Shown here in pieces: positions 44,841 through 55,256 of a stretch of DNA of 64,000 bases. The notes beneath the pieces are model-generated. The model did no database searches. It had not been told where the DNA came from and worked only from the letters and a program-made list of their open reading frames with translations. Positions within the stretch are counted from its first letter, which is position 1. Each line of letters starts with the position of its first letter. The DNA comes from Chrysaora quinquecirrha (Eukaryota > Cnidaria > Scyphozoa > Semaeostomeae > Pelagiidae), in assembly GCA_014526335.1 (NCBI GenBank), contig JACTAT010000012.1, positions 834,040 to 898,039 of the forward strand, written 5' to 3'. A program made the translations under genes and the position numbers.

Positions 44841-47297
44841 TTAAGAGACTTGATCTCGCCTAACAAGTTCACCAATAACAGCAGCGTTCCGCTTAGGTCT
44901 TGCTGGCTGCTGCGCTATGCGCTGCGTCGCTTGCTGCGCCGGCTGCGTGTTTTGCAACGGCTGCGCGCGTTGCTGCGTGTCCTGTTGCATGCTGAGCAGT
45001 CTAGGATTGGTTGCCTTGAAGATCTTATTAGAAGAATCGGTACCAATAGTTCTACATCTTACTTCTAGTGGAATAAGAAACTTGATAGCTCTTGTAAAAG
45101 TCTTATTCTTACCTTCACCTGAGGCTACCTGAATCTTTGCAGAACGCACTGAGCCATCTTGACCCTTCAGCAACTCCAACACTTTACACAATTTCCAGAA
45201 TGATCTTTTCGTCTGTTCGTTCCGTAAAACGACGATATCTCCAACTTCAATCCTTGACTCTGCATTGCTATTTTTCGGCTTGTATGCTTCTAACAAACCT
45301 AAAAGGTACTCGTTCTTCCAAAGTTTTGTAAACTCATACAGCAATCGATGATGATAACGAGCGCGTTTGCTCAAACTTTCATAAGTACTGATAATTTCGA
45401 AATAAGAATCGTTTGACGAAAGTTCTAAGTTTCTACCGTTAACTAGATGTGACGGACTTAGAGGATAGGATATGCCTTCTTTATCGTCGAAAAGATACGT
45501 AATCGGCCTAGAGTTTATGACACTTTCGACTTCTACTAAGATTGTGCCTAATTCAGAATTGCTTAATAACGAGCGTCCTATAACTTTAACTAGACAGCGC
45601 TTTACACTGCGAATTAATCTTTCCCAGTGCCCACCTTGCCACGGGGCAAGTTCAACGATAAACTTCCATTTTACTTTACGCATCGACAAGTATTCATCGA
45701 GTCTTGGCGAACGCAATAATTGTTGTATTTCTTTTGCCGAAGATTTAAACGTCTTTGCGTTATCGCTTATAATTGTTGCCGGCAGGCCCCTGCGTGCACA
45801 AAAGCGTCTGAACGCACGTATGAATGAGTCGACATCGAGGGATTCAACGAGCTCCAAATGAACGGCCCTTGTAGAAGAGCAAGTAAATAGGCAAATATAA
45901 CGCTTTTGGGATGGTTTTTCCCCTTCATTCTTGTCTGATACCACCAACGGTCCTGCGAAATCCACCCCAACGTGTGTAAACGGGGGGCTGTCATCTACTC
46001 TAAAGTGCGGCAAATTGGGGCAAAACGATGATTTGAATGGTAAACCTTCGAGTTTTCTACAGATAATGCACTTGCGAATTACTGATTTAACCTTCTCCCT
46101 CCCCCGGAGAACCCAATACTTCTGTCTTAACGAATTAAGAGTATCGCGTATGCCATTATGAAAAACCTTCTCATGAAATTCTACAATAAGAAGTTCTGAG
46201 AATCGATGCTTCGACGGTAATAAGATAGGGTTCTTTGAGTTGTCTGGCAATGAAGCATTACTTAAGCGTGATTTACATCGAAGAATTTTGTTCTCATCTA
46301 AGAACAAATTGAACTGATTGATTAACAACGACGGCTTTACAACCCCATCTTTACGCCTAATATATTGGATTTCTTTAGCGAAGAACTGATTCTGAATTGA
46401 ACGTATCAATAGATTTTCTGCGAACTTACTTTCCTCTACACTTAAAGATCTTTCCTTTTTTGTTTCATGATTGGACGACTTAGACGATCTCAGATTGTTA
46501 ACGAATCTTAGCACCCATGCGACTGTGCGAATTAATTTACTCTTCGTGCTAAAACGTTCTATATCTACAATATTTTCGATTTTCGGACACGATTCGGTAA
46601 CTAGCATAGCATGTGTGATATCTGGTACCTTTTTTACCTTTTCGTTCAACGCGACAGGCGTTTCGAGCTCGCTGCCATTTGGTGACTTAGGCCATACTTC
46701 TGAACCACCCTTGAGATATTCAGGTCCTTCCCACCAGCAGAGATTGGCAGCGAGGTTGTCAAACTTACCACGCGAGGGCAAGTCTGCGGGATTTTGTGCC
46801 CCTGGACAATGATGCCACTGATCACGAGATGTAGTGGATAATATCAGCGACACCCTATGGCGAACATACTGGGTCCATGCCTTGTTATTACGTATCCAAC
46901 ACAGTACAGCGATCGAGTCTACCCAGCAAAACGTTTCAATGGGCTGATTGCCTAATTCTTCTGCTAGCGTAATCTTAACTGTGTTTACCAGTTTAGCCAG
47001 TAAGCAAGCACCTAATAACTCTAGGCGCGGCATGCTCTGCTTTTTTATGGGACATACCTTTGATTTAGACGCTACAAATTTCACCTCAACGTCACCTGAG
47101 TTATATTCTACACGTAAATACACAACTGCTCCGTATGCACGTTCGCTTGCGTCGGAAAAACCATGCAGTTCTACTTTTCTTACGGAATCCGTTTTGCGGA
47201 AAATACACCTAGATATGCTTATGCCATTCAAAGTTTCTAACTGCGAAATGTACGACTCAAATGCCTTTTTGCCGACGGTGGCAACGGTTCGTCCCAA
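44841..47297 (-). CDS. BEL/Pao pol, RNase H and integrase part
   Basis: The frame covers 818 codons. RNase H residues are visible as 'GFSDAS' (about 49), 'RLELLGA' (about 93) and 'WVDS' (about 127). The integrase zinc domain is 'HEKVFH' (about 375-380) with 'CIIC' (about 410-413). The DDE core is Asp in 'HVGVDFAGP' (about 446), Asp in 'IISDNAKTF' (about 512) and Glu in 'GGHWERLI' (about 559). The C-terminal DUF-like tail ends in a Gln/Arg-rich stretch. The first ~10 codons are out-of-frame sequence: the true protein should be continuous with the RT ORF through a frameshift near 47280. The domain would cut and join element DNA in the nucleus. No internal stops. Confidence 0.92.
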   Translation of the reverse strand: MGRTVATVGKKAFESYISQLETLNGISISRCIFRKTDSVRKVELHGFSDASERAYGAVVYLRVEYNSGDVEVKFVASKSKVCPIKKQSMPRLELLGACLLAKLVNTVKITLAEELGNQPIETFCWVDSIAVLCWIRNNKAWTQYVRHRVSLILSTTSRDQWHHCPGAQNPADLPSRGKFDNLAANLCWWEGPEYLKGGSEVWPKSPNGSELETPVALNEKVKKVPDITHAMLVTESCPKIENIVDIERFSTKSKLIRTVAWVLRFVNNLRSSKSSNHETKKERSLSVEESKFAENLLIRSIQNQFFAKEIQYIRRKDGVVKPSLLINQFNLFLDENKILRCKSRLSNASLPDNSKNPILLPSKHRFSELLIVEFHEKVFHNGIRDTLNSLRQKYWVLRGREKVKSVIRKCIICRKLEGLPFKSSFCPNLPHFRVDDSPPFTHVGVDFAGPLVVSDKNEGEKPSQKRYICLFTCSSTRAVHLELVESLDVDSFIRAFRRFCARRGLPATIISDNAKTFKSSAKEIQQLLRSPRLDEYLSMRKVKWKFIVELAPWQGGHWERLIRSVKRCLVKVIGRSLLSNSELGTILVEVESVINSRPITYLFDDKEGISYPLSPSHLVNGRNLELSSNDSYFEIISTYESLSKRARYHHRLLYEFTKLWKNEYLLGLLEAYKPKNSNAESRIEVGDIVVLRNEQTKRSFWKLCKVLELLKGQDGSVRSAKIQVASGEGKNKTFTRAIKFLIPLEVRCRTIGTDSSNKIFKATNPRLLSMQQDTQQRAQPLQNTQPAQQATQRIAQQPARPKRNAAVIGELVRRDQVS

Positions 47298-50200
47298 CCA
47301 ACTTTATCGACGCACAGTTGTTGAAACAGAATCTTCAAATTGATGGTGAATACGTTTAAACATCCCAACGGATCGAATATTTTCGCCGCTACTTTAAGCA
47401 CTGAACGTTTAGTGGGAGGTAGTGATTTTGCGAACTCAATCACTTGTGACAAGTCTACATACAATTCATCGGAATTGCTGTCCCAGTTGACCCCTAGAAC
47501 TTTGGAGTTTCCTCCAATACTATTAGATCCTACTGCATACTGCGAATACGTTTGATCGTCTTCTACGACTTCGTTACCCTGCGATACGTTACTAACTTCA
47601 TAAGAAGTTTCGAGAGCATTAATTTTACGTATGAGCTGCTTGTCGTTAGATTCCCATTTGCGCATGTTGAATCCACCCTGTGTCATTATGTTTTTAACGC
47701 TCTTATACGTTTCGAACGCTTCATCGCTATTACTTAGACTACACGACAAATCATCGGCATATAAACGGCGTAATATGCTAACTACTTCGGGATTTTGGGC
47801 TTCGAATTTATTGACATGATTTCTAATCGTTTGTCCCAGGAGGGCTGGACTAGATTTCAACCCGAATAAAAGTCGTTTATATCGATATTGAACGATAGAC
47901 GGATTCGAACTGTTTACGTCATCATACCACAAAAAACGCAATACGTCTCTATCATCTTCATGGATGCCGATCTGTAAAAACGCTTTCTCGATATCACCGG
48001 TTAATGCTATAGGTTTAGTACGAAAACGGATCAAAGTTTCAAACAACAAGGGCATATAATTCTCACCCACGTCTAAACAATCATTCAGCGATAGCGACTC
48101 ATTAGACGGCTTAGCAGATCCATCGAATACAATACGCAATTTGGTAGTAGCTCTATCGTTTCTAACTACTCCAAAATGACAGAGATAATGGGCGTCATCC
48201 TTACCTTCTAGTTCTTCGGGTACTCTTTCAATGACGCCTGATGCTAGCTGTTCTTCAAAAATGTCATTATATTGTCGCAAGAGATCGGGTTTTTCCTTAA
48301 GACGTAAATACAACGATTTCAACCTGGTTTTGCACATTTCGATATTAGTAGGCAAAGATTTTGAAATATCGTCCTTCCAAGGAAGGCTTACCTCGTATTT
48401 TCCTTCCTTCATCTTTATGTCGGCATTCTTTATCTTCTGGTCTGGTTCTTTGACATCGGCAATTCCTGCAGCTTCGTGTTTCCAAAATTCACCTAGGGAA
48501 TCTACAATTTCTCTATGTTCATCATAAACTTCTGCATGAGATGGTAGGACATCTAAACAGAGACTGGATATAGCATTGAAACAAGAAAAGGAATTAGAGC
48601 TACTATCGTTACATGAAACTGGTCCTGAAAGCAACCAACCTATCTTGCTATTTGTTGCAACTGGGCCTGAGCTGCCTTTCCTAACTTCGCCAAGCACTAT
48701 CCTATGGTAGTAATCCGCACCAATTAAGATATCTACGCGTCTTTCGCCGCTAATGTTGCCATCGGCAAGCTTAAGACCTTGAAGATGTGGAAAGCTGTTG
48801 ATATCTACATACGACGATATTGCAGAACAGATTACCGGTACGCTTAAAACAGATAATGACATTACTTGATCGCCTACTTCTAAATTGACGCTTACCCTTT
48901 CTACGGTTTTCTTTGCATACTTATCCGATCCAAAAGTGTTCAAATTTAACTGCTCTTTCCTTTCAGCTTTGAGTTTCAACTTGTTTTTCGTTGCTTCTGC
49001 AATATAGCTTCGCTGACTACCTCCATCAAATAGAATATTGACATGTAACTTCTGGCCATTGTCTTCCCCAAAGGCATATGTTGTAGCTGTTTGCAAAAGG
49101 ACGTTATTTGCAATTTTGGTCGTTGCAGTCACAGAGTTTGACTCTTCAACTTGTTGACTGTTACCTTCGGGTTGTTCTTGTTTTGAATCTTTAAGGCAGA
49201 TTGCGGTATGGTGTTTCTTATTGCATTTGCGGCATCTGCCCTGGTTTGTGCATGATTTAACGTTGTGTCCTAGCTTGAGACAATTAAAGCAACGTTTTGA
49301 ACTTACCAAGATCTTCTTGCGTTCTTTTGGATCTTTTACCTCTTGACATTGATTTGAAAAATGTGCCTTTTTGCAAAAGCAACATTCCTTGCTGTTGTTG
49401 CTGTCTCCTTTGGTCACAAAAGACTTAGTTGTACCGCCAAGTGGACTGGTGCGTTTGATTGAAGCTTGCCTTTTACTTTCCGAGGAAATTTTTTCGCTCA
49501 TTTCTCTGGCTTCTATTTCTCTTCTGATAATGTCCATTATGTCTTGTATTTTCCAGATATCCTCCGATGTCTTTCGAGCCACTTGTAAGGATATCTCTGG
49601 TGGCATTCTTGACATTATGACAGGAATCAGTAAGCTGCCATACTGTTGAGAGGATATTCCAAGTGACTCCAGACCTCTAACATGAACATTTATGTTGTCG
49701 AAGATATTCCTCAGTTGTATGATATTTTCGTTCGGGTGATTTTGTAAGCTGAGTAACTCTTGCATGTGCGCACTCACAATTTGCTGACTTTTTCCAAATC
49801 TGTCTTTCAATGTGTCTTTTGCATGTTGATAGTTTTCTGCCACAAGCTCTAAACCTTCGATAGCTTTGAAGGCTGATCCTTCTAGAGAGTTGATGAGATA
49901 ATTAAGCTTATTTACCTCTGATATCGTTTCATTTTCGTCGATTGCACACTTAAAACTTTGCCAAAAGGACTGATATTTGGTTATATCACCACTGAATTTC
50001 GGTAAGCAAATTTTCGGTAGCTTGACACCTGTGTGTATGTTTGAATTCGAACTTCGAGTAGGGCTTGGATTGATCCGAAATGGGCCAAATGGCCTTGCTG
50101 TTGGTGATAAGTTACTTACGATTGGTGTAGCTTGAGTTTCTTGCGGTTGTGTTTCGTTGTCTTCATGCATTAGAAAGTCTTGAACGTCTCGTGTTGTAGA

Positions 50201-50578
50201 TGCTTGAACAGTTTGCCTTTCATTGTTTTTGAATGCATTTATTCTTGCTAATACTTCGTCTATTTCAGAACTGATTTCGGTTGAGTCTTGTATTTCTTGA
50301 TCGATTTCGGTTAATTCACATTTGCTAAGAATTTCTTCGTCAAGTTTTTGCAAGAGAACTTTTTTCTCGCGAAGGGTCTTTGAGATTGAATCCATTCGGT
50401 TTAAACCGTCTGAGTCTAGATTACTTGCAGTCTTATAAAGAAAAATCTTGTCATCTGCTTCTTTTGTGAGTTTGGTAACAACTGCTCGGTTACCTCCGCG
50501 AATTCTCTTGTTTCTCTCAACCCCTGCATTCTCCTGCCTTCCTTCGTGCTCGTTGTTCTGGATTTCGCTTGTTGCCAT
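47237..50578 (-). CDS. BEL/Pao gag-protease-reverse transcriptase
   Basis: The frame covers 1113 codons, starting 24 bp after the primer-binding site. A coiled/acidic N-terminus precedes the gag core 'KLPKICLPKFSGD' (about 187-199). Three Cys/His knuckles follow, near 399-411, 430-443 ('CFNCLKLGHNVKSC') and 449-461. The aspartic protease shows 'ILFDGGSQRSYI' (about 515-526), with D-G-G where D-S/T-G is usual. The RT has 'LTGDIEKAFLQI' (motif A, about 859) and 'RLYADDLSCSL' (catalytic Y-A-D-D, about 940). The ORF ends shortly after 'WDEPLPP' because of a frameshift into the RNase H frame. The rest is intact. Confidence 0.93.
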   Translation of the reverse strand: MATSEIQNNEHEGRQENAGVERNKRIRGGNRAVVTKLTKEADDKIFLYKTASNLDSDGLNRMDSISKTLREKKVLLQKLDEEILSKCELTEIDQEIQDSTEISSEIDEVLARINAFKNNERQTVQASTTRDVQDFLMHEDNETQPQETQATPIVSNLSPTARPFGPFRINPSPTRSSNSNIHTGVKLPKICLPKFSGDITKYQSFWQSFKCAIDENETISEVNKLNYLINSLEGSAFKAIEGLELVAENYQHAKDTLKDRFGKSQQIVSAHMQELLSLQNHPNENIIQLRNIFDNINVHVRGLESLGISSQQYGSLLIPVIMSRMPPEISLQVARKTSEDIWKIQDIMDIIRREIEAREMSEKISSESKRQASIKRTSPLGGTTKSFVTKGDSNNSKECCFCKKAHFSNQCQEVKDPKERKKILVSSKRCFNCLKLGHNVKSCTNQGRCRKCNKKHHTAICLKDSKQEQPEGNSQQVEESNSVTATTKIANNVLLQTATTYAFGEDNGQKLHVNILFDGGSQRSYIAEATKNKLKLKAERKEQLNLNTFGSDKYAKKTVERVSVNLEVGDQVMSLSVLSVPVICSAISSYVDINSFPHLQGLKLADGNISGERRVDILIGADYYHRIVLGEVRKGSSGPVATNSKIGWLLSGPVSCNDSSSNSFSCFNAISSLCLDVLPSHAEVYDEHREIVDSLGEFWKHEAAGIADVKEPDQKIKNADIKMKEGKYEVSLPWKDDISKSLPTNIEMCKTRLKSLYLRLKEKPDLLRQYNDIFEEQLASGVIERVPEELEGKDDAHYLCHFGVVRNDRATTKLRIVFDGSAKPSNESLSLNDCLDVGENYMPLLFETLIRFRTKPIALTGDIEKAFLQIGIHEDDRDVLRFLWYDDVNSSNPSIVQYRYKRLLFGLKSSPALLGQTIRNHVNKFEAQNPEVVSILRRLYADDLSCSLSNSDEAFETYKSVKNIMTQGGFNMRKWESNDKQLIRKINALETSYEVSNVSQGNEVVEDDQTYSQYAVGSNSIGGNSKVLGVNWDSNSDELYVDLSQVIEFAKSLPPTKRSVLKVAAKIFDPLGCLNVFTINLKILFQQLCVDKVGWDEPLPPSAKRHLSRTFRS

Positions 50579-50601
50579 AGTGGTTTCTCTGACTGCTTAC
50601 T

Positions 50602-50619
50602 GCCCCACGTTGGGCGCCA
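50602..50619 (-). promoter_or_regulatory. Primer-binding site
   Basis: The minus strand reads TGGCGCCCAACGTGGGGC two bases inside the 5' LTR. TGG complements the tRNA CCA end. The sequence type is common in BEL/Pao and related elements. Confidence 0.85.
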
Positions 50620-50621
50620 TG

Positions 50622-50728
50622 TGTTGTGTAGTTTTAGGGAGTAAGACAGATCAGAGTAGAGAAAGACTCGTCTTTGTTTTCATAGCATAACATAACACAA
50701 CAAATCCAAAAGCACTACTGAATAATCG
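50622..50728 (-). repeat. Truncated 5' LTR of the BEL/Pao element
   Basis: The 107 bp are identical by eye to 44413-44519. The remaining ~192 bp (U3 side) are absent. The break coincides with the first base of the long-TIR element at 50729. Confidence 0.88.
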
Positions 50729-52075
50729 GGATGTTCTTTTAACTGGACTCCACGACCCCACGACCCCAGACCATACGACCCTACGACTTCACGACCATAC
50801 GACCCTATTTTTATTAATGATTTTTCATTTTCATAAATAGTGAATTCTAAGTTGATTTTCATTAAGAAGTATCAAGATGACTTTGATTTTGATTTATAAA
50901 ATAATTCGGAATCATTTGATATGTGAACTTGACTTATTTCAGTAGGCCTACACTCTTTTTTTTAGAATATTGTTTATAAGAATATTCAGGGTCAGAATCA
51001 TCCAATTTTTAAGAATATTGTAAGAATATTGCTCAGCCTCAGCTTGCATATTTGGGTCTCATTTTTCAGCAGTTTGCCTGTTTCGCAATGTTAAAACGAA
51101 ACTTTATGATTGTTAACAACATTCTTATTATTATAAAAGTTGTATTTTTCTTTCGCTTGACCATTTCCTCGTAATGAGATAATTTTTCTTTTAACTATGC
51201 TCCCTTGAAACTATATCAGGTTTGAAAAAATAAGAATACTTTAAGAATATATTCAGGCTCAAAACGAAAATTTCTTAAGAATATTGAGGCTGGACAAAAT
51301 TTAGAGTATTCTTATAAAAAAAAGAGTGTATCGTGTTATCCTCGACAGTTTTCCCAGAGGTCAAAAAAGCGGTTTGATATGTAAACATTGCTATTCATCA
51401 ATCTTGTTTCATTTTCCAATGCTATATTTTATTACATCGGTACCTGCAATGCTAAATTCCATTTTTGTTCGAGATCGGTAGAAAATTAACAAGAAACAAG
51501 CAGGCTGAAATCAAAGCCAGCCAGGCGTTCTTATAAAATAGCTTCTATGTTTACAGTCCCGATTTTAGCTACATTTTGACATTGGTCGAGGGATATCAAA
51601 TGCATAAACTTTAAACGCAACACCACTTTTAACCTTCAAGACCATAAGCCATTCGTAGTCACAAATAAAATTGTTTTTGAGTTTTAGGTGGCCAATGCGA
51701 AAAAGCTTCGTTGTGTTGCTCAAGTTTACCTATCATTGGTGTCCCGCCATGCTGACATGTTAGAAATAACTTCAGGCACCAATACATATGCCATTAAAGA
51801 AATCCAACACTCGCGAATTACAATAATGCAAACTGCTGTTTACTTTTGCACAAACCGCATGGATGTCATGATAGCTACTGATATAAGTCATGTTCACCTA
51901 TCAAATGATTCCGAATGGTTTTATAAATCAAAATCAAAGTCATCTTGATAATTGTTAATGAAAATCAACTTAGAAATTACTATTTATGAACATAAAAAAT
52001 CATTAATAAAAATAGGGTCGTAGGGTCGTATGGTCTGGGGTCGTGAGGTCGTGGAGTCCAGTTAAAAGAACATCC
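50729..52075. mobile_element. Non-autonomous element with ~200-bp terminal inverted repeats
   Basis: The left end begins ggatgttcttttaactggac. The right end, read on the minus strand, begins with the same bases and stays collinear for about 200 bp, through a run of cgaccctacgacc-type motifs and 'tttttattaatgat', to 'cagtag'. The left arm has a 16-bp extra motif copy. Outer ends are 50729 and 52075. No transposase frame lies inside. No convincing target duplication is visible: the left flank is BEL LTR and the right flank is unrelated. Confidence 0.85.
50951..51328. mobile_element. Nested MITE with TA target duplication
   Basis: Ends read cactctttttttt on the left (50951) and the inverse on the right (51328), flanked by TA at 50949-50950 and 51329-51330. 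The interior repeats aagaatatt motifs. Removing it joins 'cagtaggccta' to 'tcgtgttatcc', which then pairs with the right arm of the outer element ('cagtagctatcatgacatcc'). It therefore inserted into the outer left arm. TA duplication suggests Tc1/mariner mobilisation. Confidence 0.7.
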
Positions 52076-53114
52076 AAAGCATAGTTGTCCATGAAGACGA
52101 AGAAATTGATTAATCTTCTTCGTTACGCCGACCTTTTGTCGGTTCATTTCATTGTTGGAGCTGAACTCCACCAACCTGATAGCAGACTCAATCAATAACC
52201 TTCTCAGGTTAATTTTGTGTTAAGAAGGTGTTAAACATATTTGAATAAGGAATCTTGAAATTACATTTGAGTACTGGGGGCATTCCGAACTTTTTATCTT
52301 ATTTCTCTTCCATTATCCCATGTTTTACAGATAGCCGATCTCGATGCACGGAAATGAAACTTCGTGTGAAAACAGTTTTTTTTCGAGCGAGGCTAACTGA
52401 GAAAGATAAGCATTGCTTCACTCCTGTGCCTATTGTTCGTTGAAATCGTTAAGGTGATCGAAATGAGCTTTGAGCCTCGTTAAGTTTGAAATTTCTCAAG
52501 TGAAGTGGCTCTAAAAGTTACGGGTGGTGAATGACTGGGCGACGTTCTTGGAGCCACAAAACAAAAGAAAATACCTGTTTCAATTTTTTTTAACTATGGC
52601 TTCATACATTTTATAACAACATAAATTTAATGAAAATTGTCGAAAGTTTGGACATTTGTATTTTTCAGATAGAAAAGACATCAGGCAATTCAAATATGCA
52701 GAATAATGATAGATCAATTGCTTATTTCACAAAAATAGCTTTGATCTCCTGTATACTAAGTGTCTGATAAAAAAATGGTATGATGTTGCAGAATTGGGAA
52801 AAGTCTAACAAATTATGTAACATTGCCGAAGTGTTGTTTCCCTATAATATCAAGACTTTATCAGTCACTTTGGAGTTAGATAACTACATAAATACCACTC
52901 TATTGATAAAAAAGCAATATTTCCATAAAAAAGAGGCTTTTCACCAAATGTCATCATGTTTTATTTTAGCATGTAAAGTTACACCCAACATGCCACTCTC
53001 TGCTCTTCTTTCCTTGTGAATTGATTTGTTGACGAAGACTGATAACCAACAGGTGTAAAATCTTTGCAGTAAGGTGGAGTGAAGCGTGGGTACTGAGTAC
53101 TAAATAACAGAAGT
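52076..53114. other. Non-coding, nothing recognised
   Basis: A hydrophilic 62-codon frame at 52255-52443 and an 79-codon frame at 52780-53019 lack motifs. Confidence 0.4.
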
Positions 53115-53279
53115 GACTTCTTGAACCCAAACCATTCAGGCCGTAGGTGCACCCATTGGCTGATATCCTTCCTCCATCTTGTTTTGTCCTTCGCTCTCCT
53201 GCTTAACTCACTAAGACTGTGTCCTGTTCATTCTCTTAGATCATCAAGCAAACATCGTCTTGGTCTTACCCTTTGCCCA
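53115..53279 (-). pseudogene. Non-LTR retrotransposon C-terminal tail
   Basis: The minus strand reads 'GQRVRPRRCLLDDLRE', a TGA, 'TGHSLSELSRRAKDKTRW' and 'RKDISQWVHLRPEW'. The pattern G-x-x-x-R-P-x-x-R-x-x-D-x-L..W(here stop)-x-G-x-S..E-L-x-R-R..D-R-x-x-W-R is the usual ending of CR1/RTE-like reverse transcriptase ORFs. The W of the usual 'LREWTG' position is replaced by TGA, consistent with one base change from TGG. Nothing upstream of this tail is preserved. Confidence 0.55.
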
Positions 53280-53723
53280 TTTCCTAAGAAGTGACTAAAA
53301 GTGGCAAACGCTGTTTTCCCAAAAAGTGTCTGAGTATTGCTACTAACAAACATTAGAGACACTTGTTGCTGTCGGCATTAAATGGATTGGAATTGGTCTT
53401 TCCAAGTTCAAGTAAGAGGTTCTGTTGACAAAGAACAGAAGAGAGCAAAAAACTTTAAACTTAACACGGCAGAAGAGGGAGATGCTTGTAAAATTGACAC
53501 TGGCTATGATGAAGAAGCCAAAGGGACCGAGAAAGAATCCAACAACTGTCTCGAGAATTTGGAAACTAACAAAGGGATATTTTTGGTTTAGGGTCGGAGC
53601 AACGAAAAACGCTGTCATAAGTGTTAAGCTATGAGTATTGTGATTAGCCACTCCTTGCCTATATTTTGCACAGGCTCATTGTGTACGAAGAATGAGTACA
53701 CTATGTGAGGGGTTCGATGTAAC

Positions 53724-53739
53724 GCACACACACACACAC
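53724..53739. repeat. CA dinucleotide repeat
   Basis: About eight CA units. Confidence 0.85.
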
Positions 53740-54632
53740 CTACCAACCCACGGATAGACGGAAATGTGTAACAAAAGATCTAGCAGCGAACAATGAGTAC
53801 AGAAAGCCCCGCAACATTGGTCGAAACTTTAGATCTTGCGGCAAACAATCAGTACATAAACGCCGCTACAATGTGATCGGAACAATCAACGCAATGACTC
53901 ATTGTTGTTTATTTCAAAACGATTGGAATATTGCCACATACGTCAACTTTTGCCAATAACAAGCATTGCAAACATTCTTGACACTGTGATCAAGGAAACT
54001 GGGCCGATTGCGGCAATTTCGAAAACGATTTGTGTTCGAGGGACTCGAAGGAATGGGGTTACTATAACCACAAGCACTACCAGGATCCCCACCATCATCT
54101 TCATCATTAGCAACGCCATAATCATCATCATCATCATCATCAACGATTAGGACTGACGGACTGACCAACATTTATCCGATTTGAGGGGGATGGAAAACAA
54201 CTTAAGGGTGTAGTAAGAGGTCGTTTGTTCAAATATTGGCATGTTTGAGACTGATAATGACAATTCGAGCGGGCTCGTTGCACTAAATTTACGCTGTCGA
54301 ATGACCCTGACTCTCTATCTTGTCTTCAGCTATTTGATGGGTTAGGGCAACGCATACACGCTAAAACTGTAACATTCGATGAAGCAGCGAACAATGGATG
54401 CAAAAGCGCTGCTACAATGGTGAAAACAATAGATGCAAGGCCTCTTTGCTGTTTAGTCACCAACGTCACACATGCACACGACATCACGAGTAAGGAAACT
54501 AAGGCGAAAGGCAGAAATTTCAAAATGGATGGTTCTAGAATATGGTGCGATCAGTCTAGTCAAGCTTACAGTCAATCCAAAGTCAAACCCAACCCTACCA
54601 CGGCCATCCCCAACCATTATCTATCATCACCC

Positions 54633-54633
54633 A

Positions 54634-54732
<99 letters not shown>

Positions 54733-54733
54733 T
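54633..54733. repeat. CAT microsatellite
   Basis: About 33 uninterrupted cat units, with imperfect atc/cat runs to 54830 and a smaller run at 54121-54142. Poly-His, poly-Ser, poly-Met and poly-Asp frames across it are artefacts. The surrounding 53380-54600 shows no supported gene. Confidence 0.95.
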
Positions 54734-55256
54734 AAGAAGATCATCATAATCATCATCGTAATCATCATCATCATCACGATCATCATCATGCATACTATTA
54801 TTATCATTATCATCATAATAATGATCATCGTCATTATTATTGTTAAGCATAATCATCATCATATATGTGGTTTTCGGTATCAACATAATCATGTTCATCA
54901 TTATTATCACCATCATAATCATCATCAATATTATCCGCAGCATCAGGATAAAGTAATTTGTTTCAACATTTTCGTCATCGTCGCCATCATTATCATCTCT
55001 GGCCTGCTCAGCGTACCAGCATTCTTCGTACACAGCGACAGGCGCCCTATCTTTTTTATGTCCGAAGGACATATTGAGGGGGTGTTTGTGGAACGCATGT
55101 ATGTATATACATGTATGGATAGATGTATAGACGCTTTTTCCTGCCAAAATGTAACAATAGAGAAGCCGCAAATATGAGGAAGTAAGCTTTGAAGTCGTCG
55201 TAATTTGTCATCATGAAAACCAATTTTTAGACAATGAGCAGCAAACGACATTTGTA

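Larger units (their letters stand above)
44413..50728 (-). mobile_element. BEL/Pao-type LTR retrotransposon, 5' LTR truncated
   Basis: In minus-strand order: 5' LTR remnant (50728-50622), primer-binding site, gag-protease-RT ORF (50578-47237), RNase H-integrase ORF (47297-44841), polypurine tract and 3' LTR (44711-44413). Gag before protease, RT, RNase H and integrase, with a BEL-style fused gag-pol, places it in BEL/Pao. The 107 bp of LTR present at both ends are identical by eye, implying recent insertion. One frameshift separates RT from RNase H, and the upstream 192 bp of the 5' LTR are replaced by another element. The element moves through an RNA copy made by its own RT. Confidence 0.93.

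Noticed and set aside
45472..47343. Plus-strand frames up to 131 codons inside the BEL/Pao pol
   Set aside because: Antisense shadows of an intact minus-strand ORF with full catalytic motifs.
53382..53651. Overlapping plus and minus frames of 69-102 codons
   Set aside because: Neither shows a domain, and the two contradict each other; no evidence chooses between them.
54472..55171. Poly-His, poly-Ser, poly-Met and poly-Asp frames around the CAT run
   Set aside because: All are readings of one trinucleotide microsatellite in different frames.
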